From the NCBI RefSeq assembly GCF_946221105.1, contig NZ_CAMICL010000046.1:1-15479 (forward strand): a DNA stretch of 15,479 nt, read 5' to 3'. The stretch's first letter is position 1, and every line of letters begins with the position of its first letter. This DNA comes from an uncultured Corynebacterium sp. GTDB lineage: Bacteria > Actinomycetota > Actinomycetes > Mycobacteriales > Mycobacteriaceae. The translations under genes and the position numbers were made by a program. Below, one piece after another: positions 6,179-13,432 of the stretch. Under the pieces are notes generated by a model. The model saw only the letters and a list, made by a program, of their open reading frames with translations, had not been told where the DNA came from and did not search any database.

Positions 6179-7474
6179 CTAGCGCTGGTCGCGCGGCACG
6201 AAGTCGCGCTGCTGGTAGCCGGTGTAGATCTGGCGCGGGCGGTTGATCTTGGTGTTCATCTCCAGCTGCTCGCGGTACTGGGCGATCCAGCCCGGCAGGC
6301 GGCCGATGGCGAACAGGACGGTGAAGAAGTCCGTCGGGAAGCCCATTGCGCGGTAGATCAGGCCGGTGTAGAAGTCCACGTTCGGGTAGAGCTTGCGCTG
6401 GATGAAGTACTCATCGTTGAGCGCGATCTCCTCGAGCTTCATGGCCAGGTCCAGCAGCTCGTCGCCGCCGAGGTGCTCGAGCACCTCGTGCGCGGTGTCC
6501 TTCACAATTGCGGCGCGCGGGTCGTAGTTCTTGTACACGCGGTGGCCGAAGCCCATCAGGCGCACGCCCTTTTCCTTGTTCTTCACGCGGTTCATGAAGT
6601 CGGTGGCGTCGCCGTCGTGGTTGTTCTTGATGTCCTCGAGCATCTCCAGCACGGCCTGGTTTGCGCCGCCGTGCAGCGGGCCGGCCAGGGCGTTGATGCC
6701 GCCTGCGATGGAGACGAACATGTTGGCCTGGGCGGAGGCGATCATGCGCACGGTGGAGGTGGAGCAGTTCTGCTCGTGGTCCGCGTGCAGGATGAGCAGC
6801 TTGTCCAGGGCCTTGGTCAGCACCGGGTCGACGTGGTAGTCCTCGGTCGGGTACCCGAACATCATGCGCATGAAGTTCTCGCGCGGGTTCAGGGAGTTGT
6901 CCGGGTACATGTACGGCTTGCCGCGGGATGCACGGTAGGCGTAGGCGGCCAGCATCGGCACCTTGGCCATCAGGCGCACGGTTGCCTTGTCCAGCTGCTC
7001 CTCATCCAGCGGGTCGAGCTGGTCCTGGTAGTAGGCGGAGAGAATGTTCACCGAGGAGGCGAGCACGGCCATCGGGTGGGCGTTGCGCGGGAAGATGTTG
7101 AACGCGGCCTTGAAGTCCTCGTCCAGCAGGGTGTGGTGGCGCAGGTCCGAGTTGAAGTGCTCCAGCTCGTCGGTGGTGGGCAGCTCGCCGTTGATCAGCA
7201 GGTAGGACACCTCGTTGAAGGTGGCCTTTTCTGCCAGGTCGGCGATGTCGTAGCCGCGGTAGCGCAGGATGCCTTCGTCGCCGTCGATGTAGGTGATCTT
7301 GGACTCGGTGGAGCCGGTGGAGACGTAGCCGGGGTCGAAGGTGACCAGGCCGGTTTCGCCGAGAAGCTTGCCCAGCACGACACCGTCGTTGCCTTCGGTG
7401 GCGCGCATGATGTCCATCTCGTACTCGCCGCCCGGGTAGTGGAGTACGGCCTTATCCTTGTTCTCAGTAGCCAC
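6179..7474 (-). CDS. gltA: citrate synthase (type I/II)
   Basis: The product has 431 residues from GTG 7474 and condenses acetyl-CoA with oxaloacetate to citrate at the head of the TCA cycle. The active-site residues are present: H268 in GPLHGGANQ, H311 in GFGHRVYK and D367 in NVDFYTG, plus LHADHEQN (H230/H233) in the oxaloacetate pocket. The N-terminal domain (about 1-60, with FDPGYVSTGSTESKITYIDG) is of the hexameric bacterial type, and the sequence closely resembles C. glutamicum GltA (437 residues). GTG 7474 is preferred over an in-frame ATG at 7528 because AAGGGG lies 6 nt upstream and MATENKDKAVLHYPGGE is the familiar N-terminus. It is transcribed divergently from sepH, and the shared 208-bp region holds candidate GlxR and RamB sites. 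Its terminator is at 6053-6110. Confidence 0.97.
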   Translation of the reverse strand: MATENKDKAVLHYPGGEYEMDIMRATEGNDGVVLGKLLGETGLVTFDPGYVSTGSTESKITYIDGDEGILRYRGYDIADLAEKATFNEVSYLLINGELPTTDELEHFNSDLRHHTLLDEDFKAAFNIFPRNAHPMAVLASSVNILSAYYQDQLDPLDEEQLDKATVRLMAKVPMLAAYAYRASRGKPYMYPDNSLNPRENFMRMMFGYPTEDYHVDPVLTKALDKLLILHADHEQNCSTSTVRMIASAQANMFVSIAGGINALAGPLHGGANQAVLEMLEDIKNNHDGDATDFMNRVKNKEKGVRLMGFGHRVYKNYDPRAAIVKDTAHEVLEHLGGDELLDLAMKLEEIALNDEYFIQRKLYPNVDFYTGLIYRAMGFPTDFFTVLFAIGRLPGWIAQYREQLEMNTKINRPRQIYTGYQQRDFVPRDQR

Positions 7475-7546
7475 TGATTTCCCCTTCCAGGTAGTTTTCT
7501 CGGCTGTCTTTGGGATACCTCCCGGCAACCTGTTTTTACGTAAGGC

Positions 7547-7576
7547 ACTGTATCAAAGTTTGTGACGCGTCTGACA
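7547..7576 (-). promoter_or_regulatory. candidate gltA control region (GlxR-like box, RamB-like core, TACAGT -10)
   Basis: TGTGACGCGTCTGACA (7561-7576) matches the CRP/GlxR dyad TGTGA-N6-TCACA at nine of ten half-site positions. Beside it, the minus strand reads AAACTTTGATA (7561-7551), which shares the eight-base core AAACTTTG with the RamB consensus. TACAGT (7552-7547, minus) fits the TANNNT -10. gltA of C. glutamicum is reported to be under GlxR and acetate regulators; binding here is not tested. Confidence 0.45.
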
Positions 7577-7644
7577 ACAATGCCATCTGCCTGGACACAC
7601 CACAGCCAACTGGCGGGTAAGCCCGGTGGCGCGCACCTGTCCGT

Positions 7645-7650
7645 TAAGCT
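7645..7650 (+). promoter_or_regulatory. candidate -10 of sepH
   Basis: TAAGCT matches TANNNT and would start a transcript near 7657, leaving about 26 nt of leader including GAAAGG (7671-7676). There is no clear -35. Confidence 0.3.
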
Positions 7651-7682
7651 GGTCGCGTATCTGCCCGGCGGAAAGGTGACGT

Positions 7683-8705
7683 ATGCGCGAGCTGCACTTC
7701 TTGGAAGATGAGTCGACGGAGACGTTTTTCGTCCTCCGCGACGATAACGGAATGCGCTACCAGTTGGCGCGCACCGAGCTTGAGCCATCGCTTATCGACG
7801 GCGATTCCGTCACCGATTCTGAGTCTGCCCCCGCCACCCCCGCGCACGACACCGGGGTGGCGGTGCTGGACGCAACCTCCGACGAGCCCGAGACTGAGGC
7901 CGAGGCCGAGGCCGATGAAGTAGAGGCACCCGTCGCGCCCGAGCCCACGCCGGTGGAGCGCTCCCTGCCGGAGCCGGATCCGCTCTACGCCACTCCCCTG
8001 TCCATGCGCCCGAACGAGATCCAGGCGCGCCTGCGCGCCGGCGCCACCGCCACCGAGCTGGCCGAGGAGATGGGCGTGGCCGAAAGCCGCCTGGACGTCT
8101 ACGCCCACCCGGTGCTCCTGGAGCGCGCCCAGGTGGCGGAGGCCGCGAAGCAGTCGCACCCGGTGCGCGAGGACGGCCCGGCGAAGCAGACCTTGTTCGA
8201 GATCCTCGCCACTGCGTTCGCGGCCCGCGGGCACTCGATCAGCGACGCGGAGTGGGACGCCACCCGCGAGCAGGGCGACAGCTGGGTTGTCCACGTCACC
8301 TGGAAGGCTGGGCTGACGGAGAACGAGGCGTTGTGGACCTTCAAGCGTTCCATGGGCTCCGCCGCCCAGACTGAGGCCCGCAACGCCATGGCCGCGGACC
8401 TGACGGACCCGGATTTCGCGCAGCCGGTGCGCTCGCTGTCCGCGGTGCGCGCGGATGAGGCCGCCGACTTCGACGTGTACGACCCGACCAGCCCCACCGC
8501 CGAGCCCGAGGCAGATGTCACGGAGTTGCCGGTGGAGGGCAACCCGGAGGTCGTCGATACGCGAGACGATGTGCTCGAGGGCGACTTCCTGCGCCACCCG
8601 GACGAGGACGAGCAGCCGAAGAAGCGCCGCCGCAAGGCTGTCACCCCGCACTGGGAGGACGTGCTGCTGGGGGTCCGCACGAACACCAAGCGCCCGAAGC
8701 GCTGA
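7683..8705 (+). CDS. sepH: septation protein SepH
   Basis: The product has 340 residues. The N-terminal region (about 1-40, MRELHFLEDESTETFFVLRD...YQLAR) and a helix-turn-helix-like segment (about 107-150, MRPNEIQARLRAGATATELAEEMGV followed by HPVLLERAQVAE) form the split DUF3071 domain of SepH, separated here by a long acidic linker (about 45-100, rich in Glu/Asp/Ala). In Streptomyces and mycobacteria SepH binds FtsZ and promotes its assembly at division. The middle (about 170-230) retains the WVVHVTWKAG and ALWTFKRS strands, and the C-terminus has a basic patch (KKRRRK) then HWEDVLLGVRTN, a tail of the kind conserved in the family. ATG 7683 has GAAAGG about 6 nt upstream. It is divergent from gltA. 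Confidence 0.92.
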   Translation: MRELHFLEDESTETFFVLRDDNGMRYQLARTELEPSLIDGDSVTDSESAPATPAHDTGVAVLDATSDEPETEAEAEADEVEAPVAPEPTPVERSLPEPDPLYATPLSMRPNEIQARLRAGATATELAEEMGVAESRLDVYAHPVLLERAQVAEAAKQSHPVREDGPAKQTLFEILATAFAARGHSISDAEWDATREQGDSWVVHVTWKAGLTENEALWTFKRSMGSAAQTEARNAMAADLTDPDFAQPVRSLSAVRADEAADFDVYDPTSPTAEPEADVTELPVEGNPEVVDTRDDVLEGDFLRHPDEDEQPKKRRRKAVTPHWEDVLLGVRTNTKRPKR

Positions 8706-8711
8706 GCGCAT

Positions 8712-8717
8712 TAGGAT
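8712..8717 (+). promoter_or_regulatory. TAGGAT element before the DUF6928-like gene
   Basis: TAGGAT lies 6 nt before ATG 8724. It can be read as a -10 hexamer giving a leaderless transcript, or its AGGA can act as a ribosome-binding site with 7-nt spacing. The sequence alone does not decide. Confidence 0.4.
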
Positions 8718-8723
8718 GTGTGC

Positions 8724-9569
8724 ATGAGTTTCCCAGCGGTTCTTACGCTTTGGTTTGTCAACACCGCCGATCCGGCCGGCGTGCTCGAGCGCGAGCCGAA
8801 GGCCGACCGCGGGTTCGGCCGTAAGCTGCTTTCCCAGGTCAACCCGGCGTGGCCGATCACCCCGATCGGCTCGTTCCCGCTGAACCGCTCCTCGGTGCCG
8901 GGCCGCGACGAGTTCTACATCGCGGGCTTTCCCGGGGTTTCTGTGGTGCGGATGCTTGTCGACGATTGCTCGGCCCTGTCCTCCACCACCCCGTGGCTTT
9001 CGGCCCTTCCCGCCTCTGACGTTTTTGTCATCGCCACCGGCACGGACAGCGACTACGGCGGGTTCGCGCACTTCACCGGCGAGACCGTGGTGCGCAGCTT
9101 CAGCGCCACCCGCACCCAGGTCATCGAGGACCTGGGCCTGCCCGAGCCGTTCGAGGCGCCCTACTGGGCCGGCGAGCGCGCCGAGGCGGCCGGCGGCATC
9201 TCGCTGCCGTTTGAGCCGCGCGACCTGGCCCTGTCGGCTGAGCGCCACTGGCTGGGCGTGGACATCGGCGAGGACGGCCCCGACATCAACGTCGTCGGCT
9301 ACGCGGTGGACGGCCGCCCCGAGCCGAAGATCGAGGAAAAGAAGGCGCCCGCTGTGAAGTCAGTGGACGCGGTGGCCGCGAAGTTCGCGGAGAAGTCGAA
9401 GGCGTACGACGACTACGAGGACGCCCCCGACGACCAGCGCGGCGACGAGTTCGCCGAGCTTGCCGACGCCTCCGTGGCCGCCGCCAAACGCGTCGGCCGG
9501 GGCCTGCGCGCGCGGGCGGCCGAGCTGTGGAGGGCGCTCGCGGAGCGCATCCGCCACTTCGACCGCTAG
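8724..9569 (+). CDS. DUF6928-like conserved actinobacterial protein
   Basis: The product has 281 residues, without a signal peptide or membrane segment. The first 200 residues look like one globular domain starting AVLTLWFVNTADPAGVLEREP, with a PGRDEFYIAGFPGVSVVRM strand pair and later SLPFEPRDLALSAERHWLGVD; this resembles the DUF6928 family of actinobacteria, recognised from memory. The last 80 residues (from about EEKKAPAVKSVDAVAAKF) are charged and helical with little family character. The function is unknown. ATG 8724 is chosen over GTG 8718 because it fits the TAGGAT element and begins the conserved domain. It follows sepH by 18 nt. Its TAG stop shares the bases CTAG with the stop of the opposing RNA methyltransferase gene. 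Confidence 0.78.
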   Translation: MSFPAVLTLWFVNTADPAGVLEREPKADRGFGRKLLSQVNPAWPITPIGSFPLNRSSVPGRDEFYIAGFPGVSVVRMLVDDCSALSSTTPWLSALPASDVFVIATGTDSDYGGFAHFTGETVVRSFSATRTQVIEDLGLPEPFEAPYWAGERAEAAGGISLPFEPRDLALSAERHWLGVDIGEDGPDINVVGYAVDGRPEPKIEEKKAPAVKSVDAVAAKFAEKSKAYDDYEDAPDDQRGDEFAELADASVAAAKRVGRGLRARAAELWRALAERIRHFDR

Positions 9570-10366
9570 CGGTTGCGCTCGTAAAACGCGATCGCGGCGG
9601 ACGTTGCCACGTTGAGCGAGTCCGTTCCCGGCGCCATGGGAATCTTGGCGCGCACGTCGGTGGCGCGCATCGCGTGCGGGGTCAGGCCCGGGCCCTCCCC
9701 ACCGACCAGGAACGCCACCTTGTCGTGGCCCTGGACCGCCTCTTTGAGCTCGACGGCGTCGTCGGCAGGGGTCAGCGAGACGAGCCACCAGCCGGCCTCG
9801 CGCAGCTCATCCAGGGAGCGCTGCCACGTCGTCGGCGTGCCGTCGAGGTGCGCGAACGGGGTGCGAAGCACGTGCCCCATGGACACGCGCACGCTGCGGC
9901 GGTACAGCGGGTCGGCGGTGGCGGCGCCGAAGAGCACGCCGTCGACACCCATGCCGGCGGCGTTGCGGAAGATCGACCCGATGTTCTCGTGGTCGCCCAC
10001 GCCCTCCAGGATCACCAGGGTGCGTGCGCCGTCGAGCACCTCCGCGACGGAAAGCGGCTCCGGCTTGTCGGCGGAGACCAGCAGCCCACGGTGCATGTCG
10101 TAGCCGGCGACCTCGCCCATGATTTCTCGGGTGATCTGGTAGACCGGCACGCCGCGGCGCTCAAGCTCGTCGCCGTAGTCGGCCATGAAGGATTCCAGCC
10201 GCCCGCCGAAGCCGAACACGGCGCGCACCGGGAAGCGGGACTCCACCAGCCGCCCGGCCACCAGCGGCCCTTCGGCGAAGACCAGACCTTTTTCCTTGTC
10301 GGAGTGCTTCAGGTCGCGGATGTCGTCGAGGCGGGGGTCCGACGGGTCGTCGATAGGCACAAGCAT
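9566..10366 (-). CDS. TrmH/SpoU family RNA 2'-O-methyltransferase
   Basis: The product has 266 residues. The N-terminal part (about 1-110) is the substrate-recognition domain (DPRLDDIRDL, KGLVFAEGPLVAGRLVES). The C-terminal SPOUT knot domain carries the three family motifs: NIGSIFRNAAGMGVDGVLF, FLVGGEGPGL, and IPMAPGTDSLNVATSAAIAFYE. It is predicted to methylate a ribose 2'-OH in rRNA or tRNA using S-adenosylmethionine; the target site cannot be told. The invariant Arg is in FRNAAG and the SAM-binding loop is GGEGPG. The ATG abuts the stop of the upstream purine permease gene (TAAATG), with no separate promoter visible, so it is probably the second gene of that operon. Its stop overlaps the opposing gene by 4 bp. 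Confidence 0.92.
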   Translation of the reverse strand: MLVPIDDPSDPRLDDIRDLKHSDKEKGLVFAEGPLVAGRLVESRFPVRAVFGFGGRLESFMADYGDELERRGVPVYQITREIMGEVAGYDMHRGLLVSADKPEPLSVAEVLDGARTLVILEGVGDHENIGSIFRNAAGMGVDGVLFGAATADPLYRRSVRVSMGHVLRTPFAHLDGTPTTWQRSLDELREAGWWLVSLTPADDAVELKEAVQGHDKVAFLVGGEGPGLTPHAMRATDVRAKIPMAPGTDSLNVATSAAIAFYERNR

Positions 10367-11836
10367 TTAGCTCAGCGCCGCCAGGATCGGGCCCTGCGCG
10401 AAGTACACCACGAACAGGGCGGAGATGAGCCACATGATCCAGTGGATGTCCTTCGCCTTGCCGGCGAATAGGCTCATCAGGGTAAACGAGATGAAGCCGA
10501 CGCCGATGCCGTTGGCGATGGAGTAGGTCAGCGGCATAGTCACGATGGTCAGAAACGCCGGCAGCGCGACGGTGAACTCGGACCAGTTAATCTGGCCGAC
10601 CTGCATCATCATCAGCGCACCGACGACCACCAGCACGGGGGCCGCGGCCTCGATCGGCACGATCTCGTAGAGCGGGGTGAAGAACATCGCTCCCAGGAAC
10701 AGCACGCCGGTGACCACGTTGGCCAGGCCGGTGCGCGCGCCGTCCGCGATGCCTGCCGACGAATCCACGAACACAGTGTTCGACGACGCGGACGCCGCGC
10801 CGCCGACGACGGCGCCGAAGCCCTCGACCACCAGGGCGCGCTTCATGTCCGGCAGCACGGCGTGCTCGTCGGTGAGCTCGGCCTGGCGGCCGAGCGCGGT
10901 CATGGTGCCCATGGCGTCGAAGAAGTTCGCCAGCACGAGGGTGAACACCAGCAACGACGCGGAGATGACGCCGAGGTTCACAAACGCGCCGAACAGGTCG
11001 ACGTTGCCCACGATGGACAGGTCCGGGACGCCGCCGAAGGAATCCGGCAGGCCCGGCACCGCCATACCCCAGCCCTCCGGGTTGTCGGCGGAGGAGCCGG
11101 CGCCGGTCAGCGCCTCAACCACCATGGCGATGACGGTGGTGAGCAGGATGCCGATGAACAGACCGCCGCGGACGTTGCGCACAACCATGAAGCCGCAGAT
11201 GAACAGGCCGATAATGAACACGAACGTAGGCCAGGACGCGATCGAGCCACCGGTGCCCAGCTGCACCGGCACGGTGGTCATGGCGGCGTCGGGGATGCGG
11301 CGGACAAAGCCGGCGTCCACCAGCCCGATGGTGGCGATGAACATGCCGATGCCCACGCTCATGGCCACCTTCATGGAGTCCGGGATGGCGTTGAACACGG
11401 CGGTGCGGAAGCCGGAGATGGCCAGCAGCACGATGATGATTCCGTCGATGACCACCAGGCCCATGGCCTCCGGCCAGGTCAGGCCCTGCTGCCCCACCAT
11501 GGTCACCGCGACCAGGGTGTTGATGCCCAGGCCGGTGGCGATGCCGAACGGGTACTTGGCAATCACGCCAAACAGGATGCTCATCACGCCGGCGGCCAAC
11601 GCCGTGGCGGCGGCGACCTGCGGGATGCCCAGGACCACGCCCTCGCGGTCCGGGCTGGTGCCGATGATCAGCGGGTTGAGCAGCACGATGTAGGCCATCG
11701 CGAAGAACGTCACAACCCCGGCGCGCACCTCGGTGCCGACCGTGGATCCGCGCTCGCTGATGTGGAAGAAGGCATCCAGCGCGCCGCGCGGCTGCGGCTG
11801 GTCCTTATGCAGTTTTGCTCCGGTGGTGGTACTCAC
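10367..11836 (-). CDS. NCS2 family (AzgA-type) purine/nucleobase permease
   Basis: The product has 489 residues and about 12-14 hydrophobic segments. It belongs to the AzgA-like branch of NCS2: TEVRAGVVTFFAMAYIVLLNPLI at the first segment, GLGINTLVAVTMV, and the hallmark ANFFDAMGTMTALGRQAE followed by SASSNTVFVDSSAGIADGARTGLANVV. Relatives carry adenine, guanine or hypoxanthine by proton symport; the exact base is not predictable. The start is GTG 11836; no purine-rich ribosome-binding site is seen within 15 nt upstream, so a leaderless message is possible. I looked for a purine riboswitch in the short upstream gap and saw none. It is followed directly by the RNA methyltransferase gene. Confidence 0.92.
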   Translation of the reverse strand: MSTTTGAKLHKDQPQPRGALDAFFHISERGSTVGTEVRAGVVTFFAMAYIVLLNPLIIGTSPDREGVVLGIPQVAAATALAAGVMSILFGVIAKYPFGIATGLGINTLVAVTMVGQQGLTWPEAMGLVVIDGIIIVLLAISGFRTAVFNAIPDSMKVAMSVGIGMFIATIGLVDAGFVRRIPDAAMTTVPVQLGTGGSIASWPTFVFIIGLFICGFMVVRNVRGGLFIGILLTTVIAMVVEALTGAGSSADNPEGWGMAVPGLPDSFGGVPDLSIVGNVDLFGAFVNLGVISASLLVFTLVLANFFDAMGTMTALGRQAELTDEHAVLPDMKRALVVEGFGAVVGGAASASSNTVFVDSSAGIADGARTGLANVVTGVLFLGAMFFTPLYEIVPIEAAAPVLVVVGALMMMQVGQINWSEFTVALPAFLTIVTMPLTYSIANGIGVGFISFTLMSLFAGKAKDIHWIMWLISALFVVYFAQGPILAALS

Positions 11837-11865
11837 GTCGCATTAGTGTCGCACTCTGCCTGCGA

Positions 11866-11897
11866 AAACACCAATCGTTGGGGCGCACCAACGATTG
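11866..11897 (-). terminator. rho-independent terminator after the DUF3027 gene
   Basis: A 10-bp perfect stem, CAATCGTTGG (11872-11881) / CCAACGATTG (11888-11897), has a 6-nt loop and is followed on the minus strand by a short GTGTTTTCG tail. It lies just after the DUF3027 stop. The T run is weak, so an operator for the purine permease is an alternative. Confidence 0.6.
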
Positions 11898-11906
11898 TCA
11901 GACGGC

Positions 11907-12587
11907 CTACTCCCCCACGGTGGTGTCCGAGTGGGCCCCGCAGCCGTAGGAGGAGGCCACCACATGCCCGTCCGCGGAGTACTCGTTGGCGCAGATGCCG
12001 AAGTTCTCGCCCACCGGCTGGTCCAGCGGGATGTAGAAGGCGCAGGAGCGGCACGACAGCGCGGCCTTTTCGGCGAACTCGCTGTTGGGGCCGAACTCAC
12101 CGGTGCGCCAGCGCTTCTTCGCGTCCTCCAGGCCGGTTGTGGTGAGGTAGCGCTTGGTTTCGCGGCCGGTGAACGTGACGGCTTCGCGGGAGAAGGAGTC
12201 GTCGGTGACGCGCTCGTCGTCAGGCGAAAGCTCCATGATGTCGCCGGGGCCCAGGTCTCCGGGGCGCAGGCGGTCGGAGTACGGCACCCAGTCCGGCGCT
12301 TCGAGCGCGCCTTGCGACGGCACGAGCGCGACCTCGTTGACGGTGACCCAGTCCGCGCCGTCGGCGCAGGCCACCACGGCGTTCCACTCCCAGCCTGCGT
12401 AGCCGGGCACGTCGGCGGCGAAGCGGTGGGTGGCCACGTTGCGGCCCAGCCCGGTCACGCCGATGTGCTCGCCGATTTCCCCGTCGGCGATCTCGGCCAG
12501 CGCCTCCCGAGCAGTGGCGACTGCGTCGGTGGACAGCAGGGGGCTGCGCTTTCGGGGGTTGCGGGATCGGTTGTTGGATCGTGACAC
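11907..12587 (-). CDS. DUF3027 family protein with a Cys/His cluster
   Basis: The product is a 226-residue soluble protein of the actinobacterial DUF3027 family; function unknown. After a basic N-terminus (MSRSNNRSRNPRKR) comes a helical region (TAREALAEIADGEIGEHIG), then a strand-rich core (HRFAADVPGYAGWEWNAVVACADGADWVTVNEVALVP) and, at the C-terminus, a probable metal site: C179-x2-C182, C199, C216-x2-H219, within CRSCAFYIPL, FGICANEYSADG and GCGAHSD. The spacing suggests a zinc ribbon, which is inference. The start GTG 12587 has GGGGA close upstream, and an AATAAT sequence that could be a -10. It is divergent from the cyclotransferase-like lipoprotein gene, and a hairpin follows the stop. 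Confidence 0.85.
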   Translation of the reverse strand: MSRSNNRSRNPRKRSPLLSTDAVATAREALAEIADGEIGEHIGVTGLGRNVATHRFAADVPGYAGWEWNAVVACADGADWVTVNEVALVPSQGALEAPDWVPYSDRLRPGDLGPGDIMELSPDDERVTDDSFSREAVTFTGRETKRYLTTTGLEDAKKRWRTGEFGPNSEFAEKAALSCRSCAFYIPLDQPVGENFGICANEYSADGHVVASSYGCGAHSDTTVGE

Positions 12588-12613
12588 GGTTCCCCATTAT
12601 TGCCCACGTGGTG

Positions 12614-12619
12614 CAGGAT
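12614..12619 (+). promoter_or_regulatory. CAGGAT element before the lipoprotein gene
   Basis: CAGGAT lies 7 nt before ATG 12627. It is either a variant -10 for a near-leaderless transcript or an AGGA ribosome-binding site with 8-nt spacing. It resembles the TAGGAT elements at 8712 and 13419. Confidence 0.35.
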
Positions 12620-12626
12620 GGGTGGC

Positions 12627-13421
12627 ATGGGTCGATTCACACTTGCCGCCGTCTGCTCCGCGCTCGCCATGCTTGCGGGCTGTTCTTCCCCCGAGACCGC
12701 GGGGCCGGACACGCAGCGCCTCACCGCGCACGTCGAGGAGCGCCTGCCCTTCGACGACACCAGCTTCACCCAGGGCCTGGAGGTCGCCAAGGACGGCACC
12801 ATTTACGTCGGCACCGGCCAGGTGGGCGAATCGCGCCTGTACACGCGCACACCCGAGGGCGAGGAATTGCGCTCCGTTGATTTGGATCCGGAGTTTTTCG
12901 GCGAGGGCATCACGCTTCACGACGGCATCCTGTGGCAACTGACCTGGCAAAACGGCACCGCGATCAAGCGGGATGCCGCGACTTTGGAAGAGACCGGCCG
13001 GGCAGACTTCGCCGGCGAGGGCTGGGGCCTGTGCTCCCGCGCCGACGAGGACGAGCTGATCTTCTCCGACGGCACGGCCGAGCTGCGCCGCATGGACCCC
13101 GACACGTTCGAGGAACGCGAGCGTTTCACCGTCACCATGGACGGCCAGCCCGTGGAGGGCCTCAACGAACTCGAGTGCGTCGGCGACGAGGTCTACGCCA
13201 ACGTGTTCACCACCACCAACATCATGCGCATCGACGCGGATTCGGGGAAGGTGACCGCGATTATCGACGCCTCCGGGCTGGAGAACAACGCCGATCCGGA
13301 CCCGAACAACGTGCTCAACGGCATCGCGCGTATTCCAGGCACCGAGGAGTTCTACCTCGCCGGCAAGCGGTGGCCGGACATGTACCGCGTGACGTTTAAG
13401 CCAGAGAGCGGCGACAAGTAG
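12627..13421 (+). CDS. lipoprotein, glutamine cyclotransferase-like (glutaminyl-peptide cyclotransferase)
   Basis: The product has 264 residues. The N-terminus is a lipoprotein signal with lipobox LAGC, so C19 would be lipidated and the protein tethered outside the cytoplasmic membrane. The mature part matches the plant-type glutamine cyclotransferase family, a five-bladed propeller: FTQGLEVAKDGTIYVGTGQVG, GEGITLHDGILWQLTWQNG, GWGLCSRADEDELIFSDG, GLNELECVGDEVYANVFTTTNIMRID and NVLNGIARIPGTEEFYLAGKRWPDMY. Relatives convert N-terminal glutamine of peptides to pyroglutamate; activity here is inferred. ATG 12627 is preferred to ATG 12618 because the extra residues add nothing to the signal peptide and CAGGAT is well placed for 12627. 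The DUF2771 gene follows after 11 nt. Confidence 0.87.
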   Translation: MGRFTLAAVCSALAMLAGCSSPETAGPDTQRLTAHVEERLPFDDTSFTQGLEVAKDGTIYVGTGQVGESRLYTRTPEGEELRSVDLDPEFFGEGITLHDGILWQLTWQNGTAIKRDAATLEETGRADFAGEGWGLCSRADEDELIFSDGTAELRRMDPDTFEERERFTVTMDGQPVEGLNELECVGDEVYANVFTTTNIMRIDADSGKVTAIIDASGLENNADPDPNNVLNGIARIPGTEEFYLAGKRWPDMYRVTFKPESGDK

Positions 13422-13424
13422 GAT
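13419..13424 (+). promoter_or_regulatory. TAGGAT element fused with the lipoprotein stop codon
   Basis: The TAG stop of the lipoprotein gene (13419-13421) forms the first half of TAGGAT, which ends 8 nt before ATG 13433. It may be a -10 for a transcript with almost no leader, or an AGGA ribosome-binding site within an operon. Confidence 0.35.
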
Positions 13425-13432
13425 CTTGCGCC

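Noticed and set aside
7644..9248. Leftward open frame (534 codons) opposite sepH and its neighbour
   Set aside because: Arg/Gly/Leu-rich antisense product without domains, spanning two genes and the gap between them.
11837..11906. Purine riboswitch for the NCS2 permease
   Set aside because: The gap is about 70 nt and is occupied by a simple 10-bp hairpin better read as a terminator; no three-way junction core is present.
10862..12145. Rightward open frame (427 codons) opposite the purine permease
   Set aside because: Asp/His/Gly/Ala-rich shadow frame; the permease hallmark motifs are on the other strand.
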